Of a stretch of DNA of 64,000 nucleotides, positions 10,927 to 22,779 are shown in pieces. The translations under genes and the position numbers were made by a program. The notes beneath the pieces were generated by a model. It saw only the letters and a list, made by a program, of their open reading frames with translations, did not search any database and was not told the origin of the DNA. This stretch comes from Oidiodendron maius Zn (taxonomy: Eukaryota; Ascomycota; Leotiomycetes; Myxotrichaceae): positions 1,984,001 to 2,048,000 of the forward strand of contig KN832871.1 of assembly GCA_000827325.1 (NCBI GenBank), in the 5' to 3' direction. The stretch's first letter is position 1; the number at the start of each line of letters is the position of its first letter.

Positions 10927-12377
10927 TCTCTCAAAATACCTTACCGGCGTAAATGTTGCAGCAGTCCACTGACCGTGCGATAAGGGTGGCGATTTACCCC
11001 TCTGTATCGCACCGTCGAAGTTTCCCTGCTCTTTTCATCCCTGATCACATAGCCTTGCGCAGCGAGGCAGACCGAGCCAGCATTCATTTGTGTATTTCTA
11101 CTTCTTCCATTTTTCTGCCATGTGATCTCTCCTATAGAGCCACCATCAGAGTGAACAAGAGCTGCATTCGGGCAACCGTACCTTATTCCTTTTTATACCT
11201 TTCAATTTTGCCTCTCCGGATCTGGATCTGGACTTGGACTTTTACTTGCAGTCGAGCGAGCGAGCGAGCGAACGAACAAACGATACCCTGTGGAAGCCTA
11301 AGCATTGCCTCCTGGCCGTGCCGAGAGCATCCATACATAATGCACCGGTCATATATCTTTTGGGCCTTTTGACAGTTTGATAGCGTTTAGCCTGGAGTTG
11401 TTGTGGTGCGGGATCAGGTTTGCAGCCTCCTCCTGTTCTCACCATGGAGAACAACGAAGGATGGATAGGGATGGTGTTCCGGCGACGCGGCCATTTACTT
11501 TTGGTTATAAGGCGGGAGCGGTGGAAATAGTATTGAGGATTGTAAGAAGACAAATTGATCGATATAAGCCTGAACAGCAAACTCAGTGGCGGAGGGACAG
11601 GACTGCTAGGGCAGCAGGGAATATCTGGGCACACAAAAGGGAGGCAAATTTTATAAGCGTTGTATACTTTAACTGTGGAGCGGGTGTTCTGGTGATACTC
11701 TTGGGCAATATGGCGCGGCATTGTGCATCAGGTCTCAAACCTCTGGATGAGGTAAAAATTTATATGGTCTTGTCTCGAGACCGCTCCTGTGGGCTTGGCG
11801 TGCACTACTGGAATCCTGCTGCATCATCCGCATGAAGCTCCTTCAGCTAGTGCATCGTATATGTCCGTGGGCGCGTATAGGGGACGTGGGCTGGTGGTTG
11901 AATTAAGGACGGTCTCCTTACGGCCGCAGAAGATACCATCACGTGAAATGCATTTACCTCCGGACGGAAGGGTGGGAGGTCTGTAGTGCTGCCCTCTTTA
12001 AGTACGAATACCCTGCATCCCCGGGGAAGATGGCTGCCCTCGACGATGGTACATCTATGTCGTTCATATAGTGACAGCAATATAACTTCATTTAGCTCTA
12101 CATCGACAGTATGAGAAATATATAAGACAGACCGTCAGAACGCCACACTGTGGCATTCAGCCTCTCCAGGAGCGTCTAACTGCGATAGGCAACTTTAGCC
12201 CGTCACTGACATCTCTCCTTATCGGGAAGCTATTTGGGCAACTTCTACACTGTTCCTCCTCCGACCTACCCCACTCTCCAACCGCCAACCACCACCATGA
12301 TAGCTCTTTGTCAGATCGCAACCTATCCATAGCTATATCTATATATATATAGGTCGGCCATTGCGGCTCCCCTTCAG
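10927..12377. other. intergenic region between the bZIP and ALDH genes
   Basis: Contains the presumed 3'UTR of the bZIP gene, a short GAGC microsatellite and the ALDH promoter with a TATA-like run near 12338-12352. A 159-codon frame on the minus strand (11242-11721) has no protein-like features and was not accepted. Confidence 0.5.
11253..11281. repeat. GAGC/GAAC tetranucleotide microsatellite
   Basis: About seven tandem tetranucleotides, GAGC repeated then drifting to GAAC, in the presumed 3'UTR of the bZIP gene. Confidence 0.8.
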
Positions 12378-14149
12378 ATGTCGAGCCTCCTGCTTTCCCT
12401 CCCCTCAAATCTTCGCTCTGCTCTCTTCTGCTACCATTCTCGACTCTTGACCATCACGCTTGCCCAGAGGCCAGCAGCCTATACCCCACCCAAAACCCTT
12501 CAGCCGAGGTCATACGGACGATTCAACACCTCTAGCACCATGTCAGACCTCCACATTGAGCTCACAGCTCCCAATGGCACAAAGTACACCCAGCCCACAG
12601 GTCTCTTCATCAACAACGAGTGGGTGAAGAGCAGCGATGGTAAAAAGATCAGCTCCATCAACCCTACGTAAGTTCCATCTCCCCTCCACATCCGGCCAAT
12701 TTCTAACCCCTGACAAGTGACGAATCCGAGATTACCTCGGTCTACGCTGCGACAGCTGCCGATGTCGACACAGCTGTTGCGGCCGCCCGGAAGGCATTCA
12801 AAGACCCATCATGGCGCGACCTGTCTGGGACGGACCGGGGGAATATGATGATTGTGCTCAGTGATCTTGTGGGCAAAAACAAGGAACTTCTTAGCACCAT
12901 CGAGACCTGGGATAATGGCAAGACGTTCGGCGACGCTATGGGTGACATCGCAGAGGTGCAGGCGGTGTTTAAGTATTACGGAGGCTACGCGGACAAAATC
13001 CACGGACAGGTCATCGATACTGGGGTCGATAAGTTCGCATACACCATCAAGGAACCGGTTGGTGTGTGTGGACAGATCATCCCCTGGAACTTCCCCTTGC
13101 TGATGGCCGCTTGGAAGCTGGGGCCGGCGTTGGCGTGTGGGAATACCGTGGTGATTAAAGCTGCCGAGCAGACGCCACTGAGCATTCTGTATCTGGCGGA
13201 GCTAATCAAGGAAGCAGGATTCCCTCCCGGAGTTGTGAACATTCTCAATGGATATGGAAGAGAGGCTGGAGCAGCTATAGCGACGCACTTAGGGATTGAC
13301 AAGGTTGCGTTTACTGGAAGCACGGCGACCGGGAAGGAGATTATGAAGATGGCGGCAATTAATATGAAGAATATTACGCTAGAGACCGGTGGCAAGAGCC
13401 CCTTGGTGATATTTGATGATGCAGATCTAGAGCAGGCCGTGAAGTGGGCACACATTGGTACATATTCTCTTATATCACTCTGCTACGCCACTCACTAATA
13501 TATCACAGGGATCATGTTCAACCAAGGCCAAGTTTGCACTGCTACCTCCCGCATCTTAGTCCAAGACTCCGTCTACGACAACTTCCTCGCCGCCTTCAAG
13601 AAACAAGTCCAAGAGGTCTCCGTCATCGGTGACCCTTTTGCCGAAACCACCTTCCAAGGACCACAGGTCACAAAGGTTCAGTACGATCGCGTACTGAGCT
13701 TCGTCCAGGCTGGAAAGGACGAGGGCGCTACATTGGTCTGCGGAGGCGAGACCTTCACGGACGGGCCTACGCCTAATAAGGGCTTTTTCATCAAGCCCAC
13801 CATCTTCACGGGGGTGAAGCCCAGCATGAAGATCTACCGCGAGGAGGTCTTCGGCCCATTCGTCGTGATCGCGAGCTTCAAGACGGAGGACGAAGCGCTA
13901 GAGATGGCCAACGATACCGCGTACGGTCTTGGTAGCGCCGTTTTCACCAAGGACATCACACGCGCTCACCGCGTGGCGAAGAGGATTGAGGCAGGCATGG
14001 TTTGGATCAACAGCAGCAACGATTCGGATTTCAGGGTTCCCTTCGGAGGCGTCAAGCAGAGTGGCATTGGCCGCGAGTTAGGTGAGGCCGGGTTGGCTGG
14101 ATATACCCAGACCAAGGCTATCCACGTGAATATGGGTCTGAAGTTGTAG
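12378..14149 (+). CDS. NAD(P)+-dependent aldehyde dehydrogenase, 556 aa
   Basis: Three exons: 12378-12667, 12718-13457 and 13509-14149. The introns are 50 and 51 nt with GTAAGT and GTACAT donors. It oxidises aldehydes such as acetaldehyde to acids. The catalytic pair is present with the exact class spacing: general base E319 in LETGGKSP and nucleophile C353 in NQGQVCTA. The Rossmann motif FTGSTATGK and the C-terminal PFGGVKQSGIGRE also fit the AldA/ALDH1-2 group. The first 54 residues are rich in Leu, Ser and Arg and lack acids, like a mitochondrial presequence. A second in-frame ATG at 12540 begins MSDLHIEL, matching where cytosolic fungal AldA proteins usually begin. Mature length (about 500 aa) is normal. 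Two compartments from two starts are possible. Confidence 0.95.
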
Positions 14150-15017
14150 GTTCTGGTCTTGTAGGCGCGGAGAACCATGGACCGCTGATACGGTCAATCT
14201 CATTCTATTTTGGATAGAATATTGGGAGAGACGGCCAGATGTGATCACTCTTCGGAAGGAACCCATTTGGCCTACGAAGAGTAAAATAACGGGATCTAGG
14301 AGACAACGAAGTAATTGAAATATGGCCTGACTAGTAACTGTCTTTTATAGGAATTCATTTATTACGTGAAAGTAACTATATGGTATTATCTCGGATCCAT
14401 CCTATCCTAATATACCCCTTTTCCTACGATTTAAAGTAACCAATTCCAAGTCTCCCGTATCATTCTCTTTTACCCAGAGACGCGTAAAAGGGGTCTCACA
14501 AAGTGCCGCGCAAGGCAAATGGCCAATTCTGGATCGAATAAATAGTACTATTACCATGGTATCATGCAACCCCAAAAATAAATCGTAGTGAATAAATCAA
14601 GCCATTACCATATATATATACCTGGTATATGAGTATATATATATACATGCAAATATAACTGCCCCTACCCGCAAAACGCGCGAAATGATCCTTCATATCG
14701 TGTCATAGTCGTCTAGTATTATTGCAGCACGCATTTCCCGACGTCCTATACAAAGCCAAGCCCGCATCTCATGTCATATCGTCGATAGTCGTGTTTCGTT
14801 TGCTGGCCAGCCAGGAGTGAGTCCCTATCCGCGAACGCCCAGCCATATTTATTCGAAACCATGATTCGATATCCAGGGGCAATTTTTCAGAGCCTGTCAT
14901 TTTTGGTGGTGGTTCACCACCATGGCCGGTGAGCTCGCTCATAGGAGCCTGGAACCCCATGTTGTTCCATCCATGCTAACCATCCTGTAAAGTGGAGGAG
15001 AGATATATACCAAAGAA
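14150..15017. other. convergent intergenic region, AT-rich
   Basis: Shared 3' region of the ALDH gene (+) and the Zn2Cys6 regulator gene (-). It includes TA-dinucleotide runs at about 14610-14650 that can pair with each other. No gene was seen. Confidence 0.5.
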
Positions 15018-17670
15018 TCACACCATGATCCATTCGCCTTCCATGCTATCCATATATTTCGTCCATCTGAACGGCCCTCCATAGCCAGTACCAGGCCGAT
15101 CTCGCCTCTCGGTATCCTTATCCGTCCACAGCTTCTCCAACACCTCTAGGCCAGCCAGGTTATTCAGGTACCCGCTGCGACTCATGATCTCCCTGCACTT
15201 TGACCGTACAATGCTTTGCTGTAAGTCATTCACACACTCGCTCCCGCAGATGAATAGCGGCCAGAGAAGAAACTTCTCGCAGCCACTCCCTTGCTCGAGA
15301 CTTGTGACGTAGAACAAGACCTGGGACACCAAATTTTGGAAACTCAGATGCGAGGACGGCAAGTTTGGACAGGCAAGACGCTCCGTGTAGAGGAGTGCCG
15401 AATATCTGAAAGCTTCAGATATGTATCCAAAGTCACGGAGCTGAGTTGGCGTAGGAGTTGCAGGAAGGCTGGCCACGAGGCGAGAGGGGTCGAACTCCCA
15501 TTCTTGGAGGGCAATGCGTGCTGCTTTCCACTCCGTCCAGAAGGCAGTCCTAAGATCGTCATTGGACGACTGCGACGTGAGGAGCGCGAAGGAGACATCA
15601 TCATCAAGCGTTGACGAGAAACCATTTCCATCAAAGTTGTGTGCATGTAGATTGTAGAAGTCGGCAAGAGCCTGGCCGGCTAGTCCTGGCTGAGGCTGTG
15701 GAGGTGCAGGACGACGGATGGGGACCGGGGAAGACCTGTGATCCTGCGTAACGGGGCGATGCTGGGAAAGGAGATTCAGCCTTCCCAACTCACCAATAGT
15801 CTTGAAGAGAACGGCATCACAACCTGCCAAATTCTCCAGAGCATAATTTGTGCTGGCCGGGTTAGCAATCATATCCAGATAGCCTCCACGTAACTGTAGC
15901 TCTCTGTCGTTAATGCTGGCGGCGATGCCGTCGAAATATGTGAAGAGCGATTCCATCCAACCCCAGCTGCCAGATTCGAAGCCAGACTCCCGCATCCCGA
16001 GGATCTTCTTCACGCCGGCGAATTGAGTACGGAACTGGGCAATACCGGATTCGCACATGCGGTAGTGGCAGAGAATGAACAATGTCGCGAGCACGCAGTC
16101 GTGCCGGGCTTTCGATGGGTCACTCAGCTGCTGATTAAGGAGGGAGACGGCTAGTGATCGATGCTGGTATTCCTCTTGAAGTGAGGAGCTGTTCGTATCG
16201 GCTACCTGCGGGGTCATAGGGTGTTCGGAGGTTCGGCGAACGCACGTAGGTCGAGACGGACCGCCGTTAATGTGATCCTGGAGCTCAAGCTCGAAAGGCT
16301 GATGTCGCCAGTGATCTTGGCCCAGGGACTGTTTGCGCTTCATACGAAGATTACACGCTGCCAAGGCACAGATGGCATGCTGAAGACTCTGGCTTGTAGC
16401 CGCGAGGCTAAGGATGTGTTCCCTATAAGGATTGCTAGGGCTGTCGATGACCACCACGGAGGGGCATATAATCTTCTCGTAGTAATCTAGAAAGAAGGAG
16501 ATTCGGGGGGAGACCTCCGGCGGGGACTCGCGGGACGGAAGGTGGCGGTAAGCATCAGCCTCATGGGAGGAGCGGGAGGGGGCTTCCTCGTTGTCATTGA
16601 CGGCATTCCAGCCAAAATGACCCGGCCGAGTATTGGTGGCGTACGCATCTACCTCTTGGTTGGATTGAGGTGGTCCTGGGGTAAGTCAGCTTATGCGGGG
16701 AATGCTGGAGCGTGAGATGTTAAATACACTTACCAAGCATATCGTCGTCGTAGAAGATCTCATTCGCGGCAGGCGACGCTTGATGCCGACGGGACTCTGC
16801 AATGTCGTACATGTTCTGATGGGAGCTGATGCTCGAGCTCATCTCCGATTGCGCGTAGAAGGGGTCGGGGCAGGAGGTCGGTCCCCGCGAGTCTCCCATG
16901 ACGCCGCCACCCACAGGGCTATCGGTATTGGAATTCCGGGACGAGTAGCTGTTGTACATCGGTACTGGGCTGTGGAGGAAGGGTATGTCGTTGTCGGGGA
17001 AGGACTGGCTCAGAGGAGAAGCGTAGTCGCTCTCGGCGTAGGCGCTCAGCGAGTCCAGCGAGCTGGACAGACCCATGTTATCCCCTCTGCCGAGGCTAAG
17101 GGTGTGCAGGCGGTGCAGTTGGGGCAGTTGCCTCTGCTGGCTCATGCCCTCAGCGGCGTAGTCGTGGATGGGGTAGTCGTGTGCGACGCCCATGTTCCAC
17201 TCAGGCATGTGGTGCATCGAGGAGTTGTTGGTGCCATGCGGGGCCATATTTACAAAGTCGTACGTCGTGAGCGGCATCGAGGCCGGCGATTCCAGCTTGA
17301 CCTTGACATCGTCACTGCTGCGCGTGCGTGAGGTCGTCGAGATGGCTCGCGGTCGAGTCTTGGGCGGGCTCTTGGGCGCCGGGGCCGATCTTGCCACAGG
17401 CAGTGAGAGGCCTCTGAGCTTGCCTCGACTGGCGACGCCCACTCCCCAGGTCAATTGCGTCTTGTATCCCGAGCATTCCTTGCCGACCTCCAGGCACTGC
17501 GAGCAGTAGGGTCGTCGCCGGTCGCACTTGGTGTTCCTCTTGGTGCAGGCGAAGCAATCATCCGAGGCACCGCTGGCTGGGGCTCTGCGCCGTCGCTTGC
17601 GCTGAGGTACAGTCGGCGGCTCCGAGACGGCACAAGACGAAGGTGGCGGGCAGGCGACAGGGAGGGTCAT
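15018..17670 (-). CDS. Zn2Cys6 transcription factor, acr-2/Moc3-like (Fungal_trans_2), 864 aa
   Basis: Two exons, 17670-16734 and 16675-15018, with a 58-nt phase-1 intron (GTAAGT donor, GCTGAC branch, CCCAG acceptor). The N-terminus carries a basic patch (RKRRRR) and a complete binuclear zinc cluster: C39, C42, C49, C56, C59, C66 (C-x2-C-x6-C-x6-C-x2-C-x6-C). It is followed by YKTQLTWGVGVASRGKLRG, which I recall from acr-2/Moc3-type regulators. The middle is Ser/His-rich and disordered. The C-terminal 550 residues are the helical Fungal_trans_2 region, from about FFLDYYEKIICPSVVVIDSP to the end. It should be a nuclear regulator; target genes cannot be read. The ATG at 17670 is the first in frame. 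A 3.8-kb upstream region with a pyrimidine tract and a dyad suggests complex control. Confidence 0.9.
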
Positions 17671-17879
17671 GGCGAAAACGAGAGAAGAGGAATTCAGCAA
17701 GCGAGCGAGGCGTACATCGAAGGCAGCGCAGATTCTGGGCGGATGAGAGCGTGCGGGCGGTAGAGAGAAAGTTGCGTCGAAGAGAATTCGAGGACGGTGG
17801 ACCAGGAGATGATTGATAGGCGGTTTTCGGCGAGGCTGTGGGGAGATGCGCCGGTGTTATGGGTAGGCCATGGGCAGGC

Positions 17880-18035
17880 GGCAGTGAGGTTGTCGAGGAA
17901 TGAAGATAGGAGGGAGTAGAGAGGCTCGAGGAGAGAAGAGGAGAGAGTGGAGAGAGTGGAGGAGAGGAATCGACGAAGCTGAAGGGGGCAGAAGGGGGAG
18001 CTTTGAGGGAGAAGAGGGAGGAGAAGTGCAACCAA
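17880..18035 (-). promoter_or_regulatory. polypyrimidine (CT-rich) promoter/leader tract
   Basis: The plus strand is almost all G and A here, so the coding (minus) strand of the Zn2Cys6 regulator is CT-rich about 210-365 nt before its ATG. Pyrimidine tracts are typical of fungal core promoters and transcription starts. Confidence 0.5.
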
Positions 18036-18258
18036 GCATGAGCGAGAGGTGAGAGGAGGTGCATCTGCATCTGCCAGCCCAGCAGGCAAGCCCGTAACCA
18101 GCATCAAGCGCAACGAACGAACGGATGAACAACTTTGATCAAGATCAGCACCGCGGCTTCTGACAAGGAGCCAACCATCCAACCCTAGTGGTGGCATCGG
18201 CCAGTGCCATAGCCGGACCAGCGTCAAGCTGGGTTTCTGCCAGTACGGGGGGACAAGT

Positions 18259-18281
18259 GTGCCCTAGTTACAGTAGGGCAC
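18259..18281. promoter_or_regulatory. perfect 8-bp dyad with 7-nt loop
   Basis: GTGCCCTA at 18259-18266 is repeated inverted as TAGGGCAC at 18274-18281. It lies about 590 nt upstream of the Zn2Cys6 regulator ATG. It could be a dimer-binding site or a hairpin. Confidence 0.4.
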
Positions 18282-18372
18282 GGTACTAGTTACATCCAGG
18301 CAGACCGGAGACCCCAGGAGCAGAGTCGCCCAGGGCACGAGCGGAGGGAAAGAGCGTGTGTGAGACGAGAGA

Positions 18373-18408
18373 GGGAGGGGGGAGAAGAGGTAGGGGTGGA
18401 AAGGGGGG
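18373..18408 (+). other. G-rich, G-quadruplex-capable tract
   Basis: Four runs of three to six G (18373-18375, 18377-18382, 18393-18396, 18403-18408) lie on one strand within 36 nt, with loops of 1, 10 and 6 nt. The middle loop is longer than the strict consensus. Confidence 0.35.
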
Positions 18409-21277
18409 TGGAGAGAGAAATCCGACATGCGATACGGCTAGAGAGGAGAGAGCATCAGAGATCCCTCCCAGGACTTAGGGGTAATGTACAGTAGTGGCCA
18501 GAGGGGGGAACGGATCATACCTTGTTCTGTCTCTCTTTTGCCTCTGCGACTGCAACGACGGCAGCGGTATCAGCGCCTCCAGCGACGGATGTCAGATCCT
18601 TTTGGCCACGATGAGAACCCAGACCAGCTGCTTGCTCCGTCCAGACAGCCATACGCCACCCTCCTCGCCTTGCTGCGGCTGCTACTCCTCGCCCCCGAGG
18701 CACCGCGCGAGAGACAGAGACGCAGAGCGAGTCGTGAGATACGAAGAAGGGACCTCTGCGCTGTTGGAGATACAATGCGAGTCCCAGACACCGACCAGGG
18801 CCTCGCTGGCCCCCTCAACATCTTTGCCCCGACGTGCCCCCTACTGCCGCGCCAGGTCGCTCACCCGGCGTATCAGCAGTCGTGGAAGCTGCAGAGGAAG
18901 CACACTGCAGCCTTCCATACCTGCTGGCTAACGGTTGCATCTATCCCCCCCTGCCCGGCCGTCCCCTCGTGATGGTTGGCGGCTGGCGCTGCGAGACATC
19001 CGCCTCAACCCCTCTGGCCAAGGGCGGCCGACAGCTGGTGGGCGCGAATCGCGCGGCGGTGATCACAAGCCTCGTCCCCCGTCCGCCCGTCTGAAGACGG
19101 CAGCCCGGGAGTTGTGTTGCGAGGGAACGGCACCCGCACGATAAGCCAAAGGGAAGGTTGGTTCTGCAAGACCTTCTAGAAGAACGACCACCCGAAACTA
19201 CGCCAAAACCGGGCCAGGGCAGCTCAGCCCAAAGCCGTCCACCAGCCCTGCTTCCAATATTCCCGTTCTTCATGTGAATAATCGACGAGGACAGGCGCCC
19301 GGGGGAGCCTGGTCCATCCCCTCTGCTCTCCCGCTCAGGATTAGTCGTCGATATGCCCCATCGGAGCGACTTATCTTGGAAGCGCCCGATAGCCAGGCCT
19401 GGCGTGCTTCGTGCTTACTACGTCTGGCCGGCTACTAGGGGTGGCCGAGAGGCGCTGAGCAGCAGAGGCCAGAGGGCACAGGCACTTGCACTGGCGGTAC
19501 GGCGAAGGATCCTGCAGTCCCGGAGATGAGGAGGAGGCAAAGGGGGGCGTTTTGTTTTTGGCACACGGGACGGGACTTTTCAGAGACCTCAGCCACTGGC
19601 GTCAAACCACCCCTCCTGACAACAGATCATGTACCTCATGTGGTTGCGATGGTGCGCAATATGACTTTCCCATAACCAAGGGGCCCGAGTCCTTACAATA
19701 CTGCACAGACGGGAATATGCCGAGTACGAACGAACGAAGGCCGTTATTTTACGACGCGGAGAATTTAGTGGACAGCCGGTGGGCAGGCCGGTAGTTCAGG
19801 CTGCACCCGCGATAAGCCAGGACGATCGCGAGACCTTCATGCTCGACACAGCGAAATGGCGACGATTTGCTATTCTTGGAACAATGATCTTCACCACCCC
19901 TTCGCTTGACTGCTGTCCTACGCAGATCGAGACAGGTACACAAACAATATACCAGCTGGCTGGTAAATGTCTCTCGTACCCTTCGTCAGCAGAGCATATG
20001 GCGACGGCGATTCCGTGGGTCTCGCCGGTGCGCCTCTCACACCTCGTACTCGTCGCGTATCACAAAATACTATCAGGAGAGTCTACCTGATGACCTTGAG
20101 CGGCTACCAAACCTGGCAGCGTCGGAGAGATATCGAAGGATTCGCGCGAAGGCCGAGATGTTCCTCAGCCCCGATGATCGTCGGCTCTGCACAGAGAGAG
20201 GGACGGTGTGCAGGCCCACGGTTACCAGCCTTTCAGTGACAACCAGGCACTAGAAGCGCTCGAAGGGCTAGAAAACTGCATGGAAGGTTTTGGCGATTCC
20301 CTCCATCCTTAGACACCTCTCTCTGCATGCAGGTTCTGGCCCCGAACGTTGTAGAAATGCGCGCGATCCTAACCCTTTCAATACCTTCGCCGCAGATACA
20401 TGCTGTAGCTGTCCCGCGAGGTACCGCTCTCCAGCACCATCGGGCAAAAGACATAATTGGTACCAGCTCCCCCCGTACATTCCCATCCCATTTGTACATC
20501 CGCGTGTTGAGCTGCCGGCTGCCCAACGCATCTCTCTCTAGGACGAGATGCTAGCTCTCCCTTGTGCACGCAAGGTTCCCATGCTCCTGCACGGCGTTGC
20601 TATCTCCTCGCCAAAGAGCAGGACAAGCAGTCGCCCGTCCCCGCGTCCCCCTCTCTTGTTGTCAAGTACCCTCGGCACAGCTCCATACGTACCGTGTTTG
20701 CCGTATAATTGGTACCATATTCCGCGTTTTCCGCGACCGATCTCAACCGCCTCACCGCCTCCGCTCTGATTCGCGGATCCCCTCTCGCAGCTCCTTAGTC
20801 TCTACAGATCGATTATCGGTGCTAGGGAGGGGCCACGGCGGTCGACCCAAAGATGGAACGTTACCTCCTCCTCTTTCTGGCCTGGCTCCGGAGCACCCCC
20901 CTCGCTGATTCATGGTACGAAGTATGTACATTTCACTCAGAGCTACACAGTTGTCAAATCGCAACTTGTGGATCAGATAGGGAATGGAAATACAGCCCAA
21001 ACGTGTAATATATTTTCCTTTATCTCCTTAGCTCTAGCAAGCACTAATGGTACAGGGCTGCGTCTGCCTTAAGGTTGCAAAAGGAAGGAGGTGCGAGCTG
21101 GTGAGTAATAAGGCTGCAATTAGAGTTTCTGGACTCGGGTCGTTTGCTGTGCCTCATAGCTTTTGAGCAGGTCGCATGAATGAGCAGCGGGACGTGGGGG
21201 TAGGGATCAAAGATCTCAGAGAAAAGCAATTATGCAAAGGGAATCACATGAAGCTGGCCCGCGGGAGAGCAAGTCCC

Positions 21278-21313
21278 TCACGTGAATTAATATCAGCTGA
21301 TTTATTCACGTGA
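21278..21313. promoter_or_regulatory. nested palindrome with two TCACGTGA boxes, NOP16 promoter
   Basis: Ten-base arms TCACGTGAAT (21278-21287) and ATTCACGTGA (21304-21313) are perfect inverted repeats. They flank a central ATCAGCTGAT palindrome at 21292-21301. The element ends about 144 nt before the NOP16 ATG. CACGTG E-boxes are bound by bHLH factors such as Cbf1-type proteins. Confidence 0.6.
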
Positions 21314-21456
21314 TTCAGCCGAACATTGTTGCGATTCTTATCTGGTGGTCACATGACCTTATCGATCTTTCAATCCATTGCAATTTTCTCGATAATAATA
21401 AATCCTGACCACACAACCAGTAACTTACGGTCCGGCCTCGCAACAACACAACCAAT

Positions 21457-22168
21457 ATGGGTCGCGAACTCCAGAAAAAGAAAAGCCGATCTTCGGTACC
21501 TAAAGTAAAGCAGAAGCCAAAATCTAAACGAGTCAACCCACTTGGTAATGCTATTATTGCCGCAAATTGGTACCTACCGTCCACAGTTATGTAAATGCCC
21601 AGCTAACTCCCATCCCAGGAATCAAAAGGAAACACTCACACAGAACTACCGCCGTCTAGGTCTCACCTCGCGCTTGAATGCCGCGACCGGAGGCGTGGAG
21701 AAACTGCACAATGGCGATGAATCCTCTACCAGCACGACCCGGAAACTGGCCATCACGAATGCCATTCCCAAGGGTATCACGCCGGTCGAGGCACGAGTAG
21801 AGAGGGACCCTGAATCAGGGAAGATCCTGCGCGTTATACACCCAACGTCGAAATCAAACCCCCTAAACGATCCACTAGACTCGGACACAGAAGACGAGGA
21901 GTTGGCTGAGCTGAGCCAGCGGAAACCCAAGAATGCGATCGTAGCGCTATTGGAGGAACAGGCCAGGAATGGCAAGGAGAAAAAGGATAGGTCACAGAGC
22001 GAGAGGGAAAGGGAGTGGATTGGGAGATTAGTGGAGAGGTATGGAGACGACTATGATAAGATGATGCGGGATCGAAAATTGAACCCTATGCAACAGACAG
22101 CTGCGGATATCAAGAGAAGGGTGACGAAGTGGAGGACTAACGGAGGGGAGGTACCTGTGGCAGACTGA
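21457..22168 (+). CDS. NOP16: NOP16, nucleolar 60S ribosome-biogenesis factor, 220 aa
   Basis: Two exons, 21457-21569 and 21619-22168, around a 49-nt phase-2 intron (GTACCT donor, GCTAAC branch, CCCAG acceptor). The N-terminus MGRELQKKKSRSSVPKVKQK, the segment NPLGNAIIAANW just before the intron, and TLTQNYRRLGLTSRLN just after it are hallmarks of NOP16. NOP16 is a small basic nucleolar protein that joins 66S pre-ribosomes and is needed for 60S maturation. The C-terminal part has the conserved EREREWIGRLVERYGDDYDKM-like helix and a Met-Gln region (NPMQQTAADIKRR). Length is normal. The nested CACGTG palindrome lies just upstream. Confidence 0.97.
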
Positions 22169-22779
22169 TAGTTGATCCAATTGGCGTTACCGGAGTAACG
22201 GCGCATAAAGTGGGAAAAGTCTATTCTCTGCACACGGTTGGAGTGTGGATATTGATAACCCATGATGAACTACATACTTGTAAAGGGTGGTGCAATTGAG
22301 AGCAACGTGCATCGTGTGCAGTGCTACCTGTCTCTATGTAGCGGGGAGAGGCAAGGGATGCTGAGAGCTGGGTGACAATATATTGGTCACTACAGACCAT
22401 TGTGATGTACCTGGAGGGGCAATAGACGGTTTTATAGATCTATTCTTAGAGCGTACTGTATAGGCCCCCATTGAATATTGACACTTACAAAAGCCAGTCA
22501 TGCGAGCCAATACTTATTTGTTTGTAGTTGTATTCGGCATTACGCCGAGACTTATGATCTCGGCTTACTAATGTTTGACTAATGGTGATTGTGAGGGAAG
22601 TTCAACTTCACTCCCTCGTAACGGGTTCCCTAAGGCCTAAAGCGACCCCGCGCTAACGAAATCCATGCAATAAACCAAACTCTCTGATTCCTTTCTATGA
22701 TGTGTCTCGGTGCCCTCTAATTCCCTTCACGAGATATAATGCTTGTTCCAGCTGATGTCCTAGAGTTCCCAAGTGCTTC
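22169..22779. other. intergenic region
   Basis: Convergent space between NOP16 (+) and the EPEI-repeat protein (-). I see no gene or clear repeat here. Confidence 0.5.

Larger units (their letters stand above)
17671..21456. other. long divergent upstream region (Zn2Cys6 regulator / NOP16)
   Basis: About 3.8 kb between two divergently transcribed genes. Frames up to about 175 codons exist (for example 17694-18227 minus, 18484-18972 plus) but overlap one another and lack family features. The stretch next to the regulator is strongly strand-asymmetric in purines. It holds the promoter elements annotated separately. Confidence 0.5.

Noticed and set aside
11242-11721. 159-codon minus-strand frame
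   Set aside because: Runs through a microsatellite and the presumed 3'UTR of the bZIP gene; composition not protein-like.
17694-18227. Two long minus-strand frames upstream of the Zn2Cys6 gene
   Set aside because: They owe their length to the CT-rich tract, which lacks stop codons; Leu/Ser/Pro low complexity only.
18484-18972. Overlapping plus-strand frames of 145-162 codons
   Set aside because: Two frames overlap each other with no conserved motif; taken as chance in GC-richer DNA.
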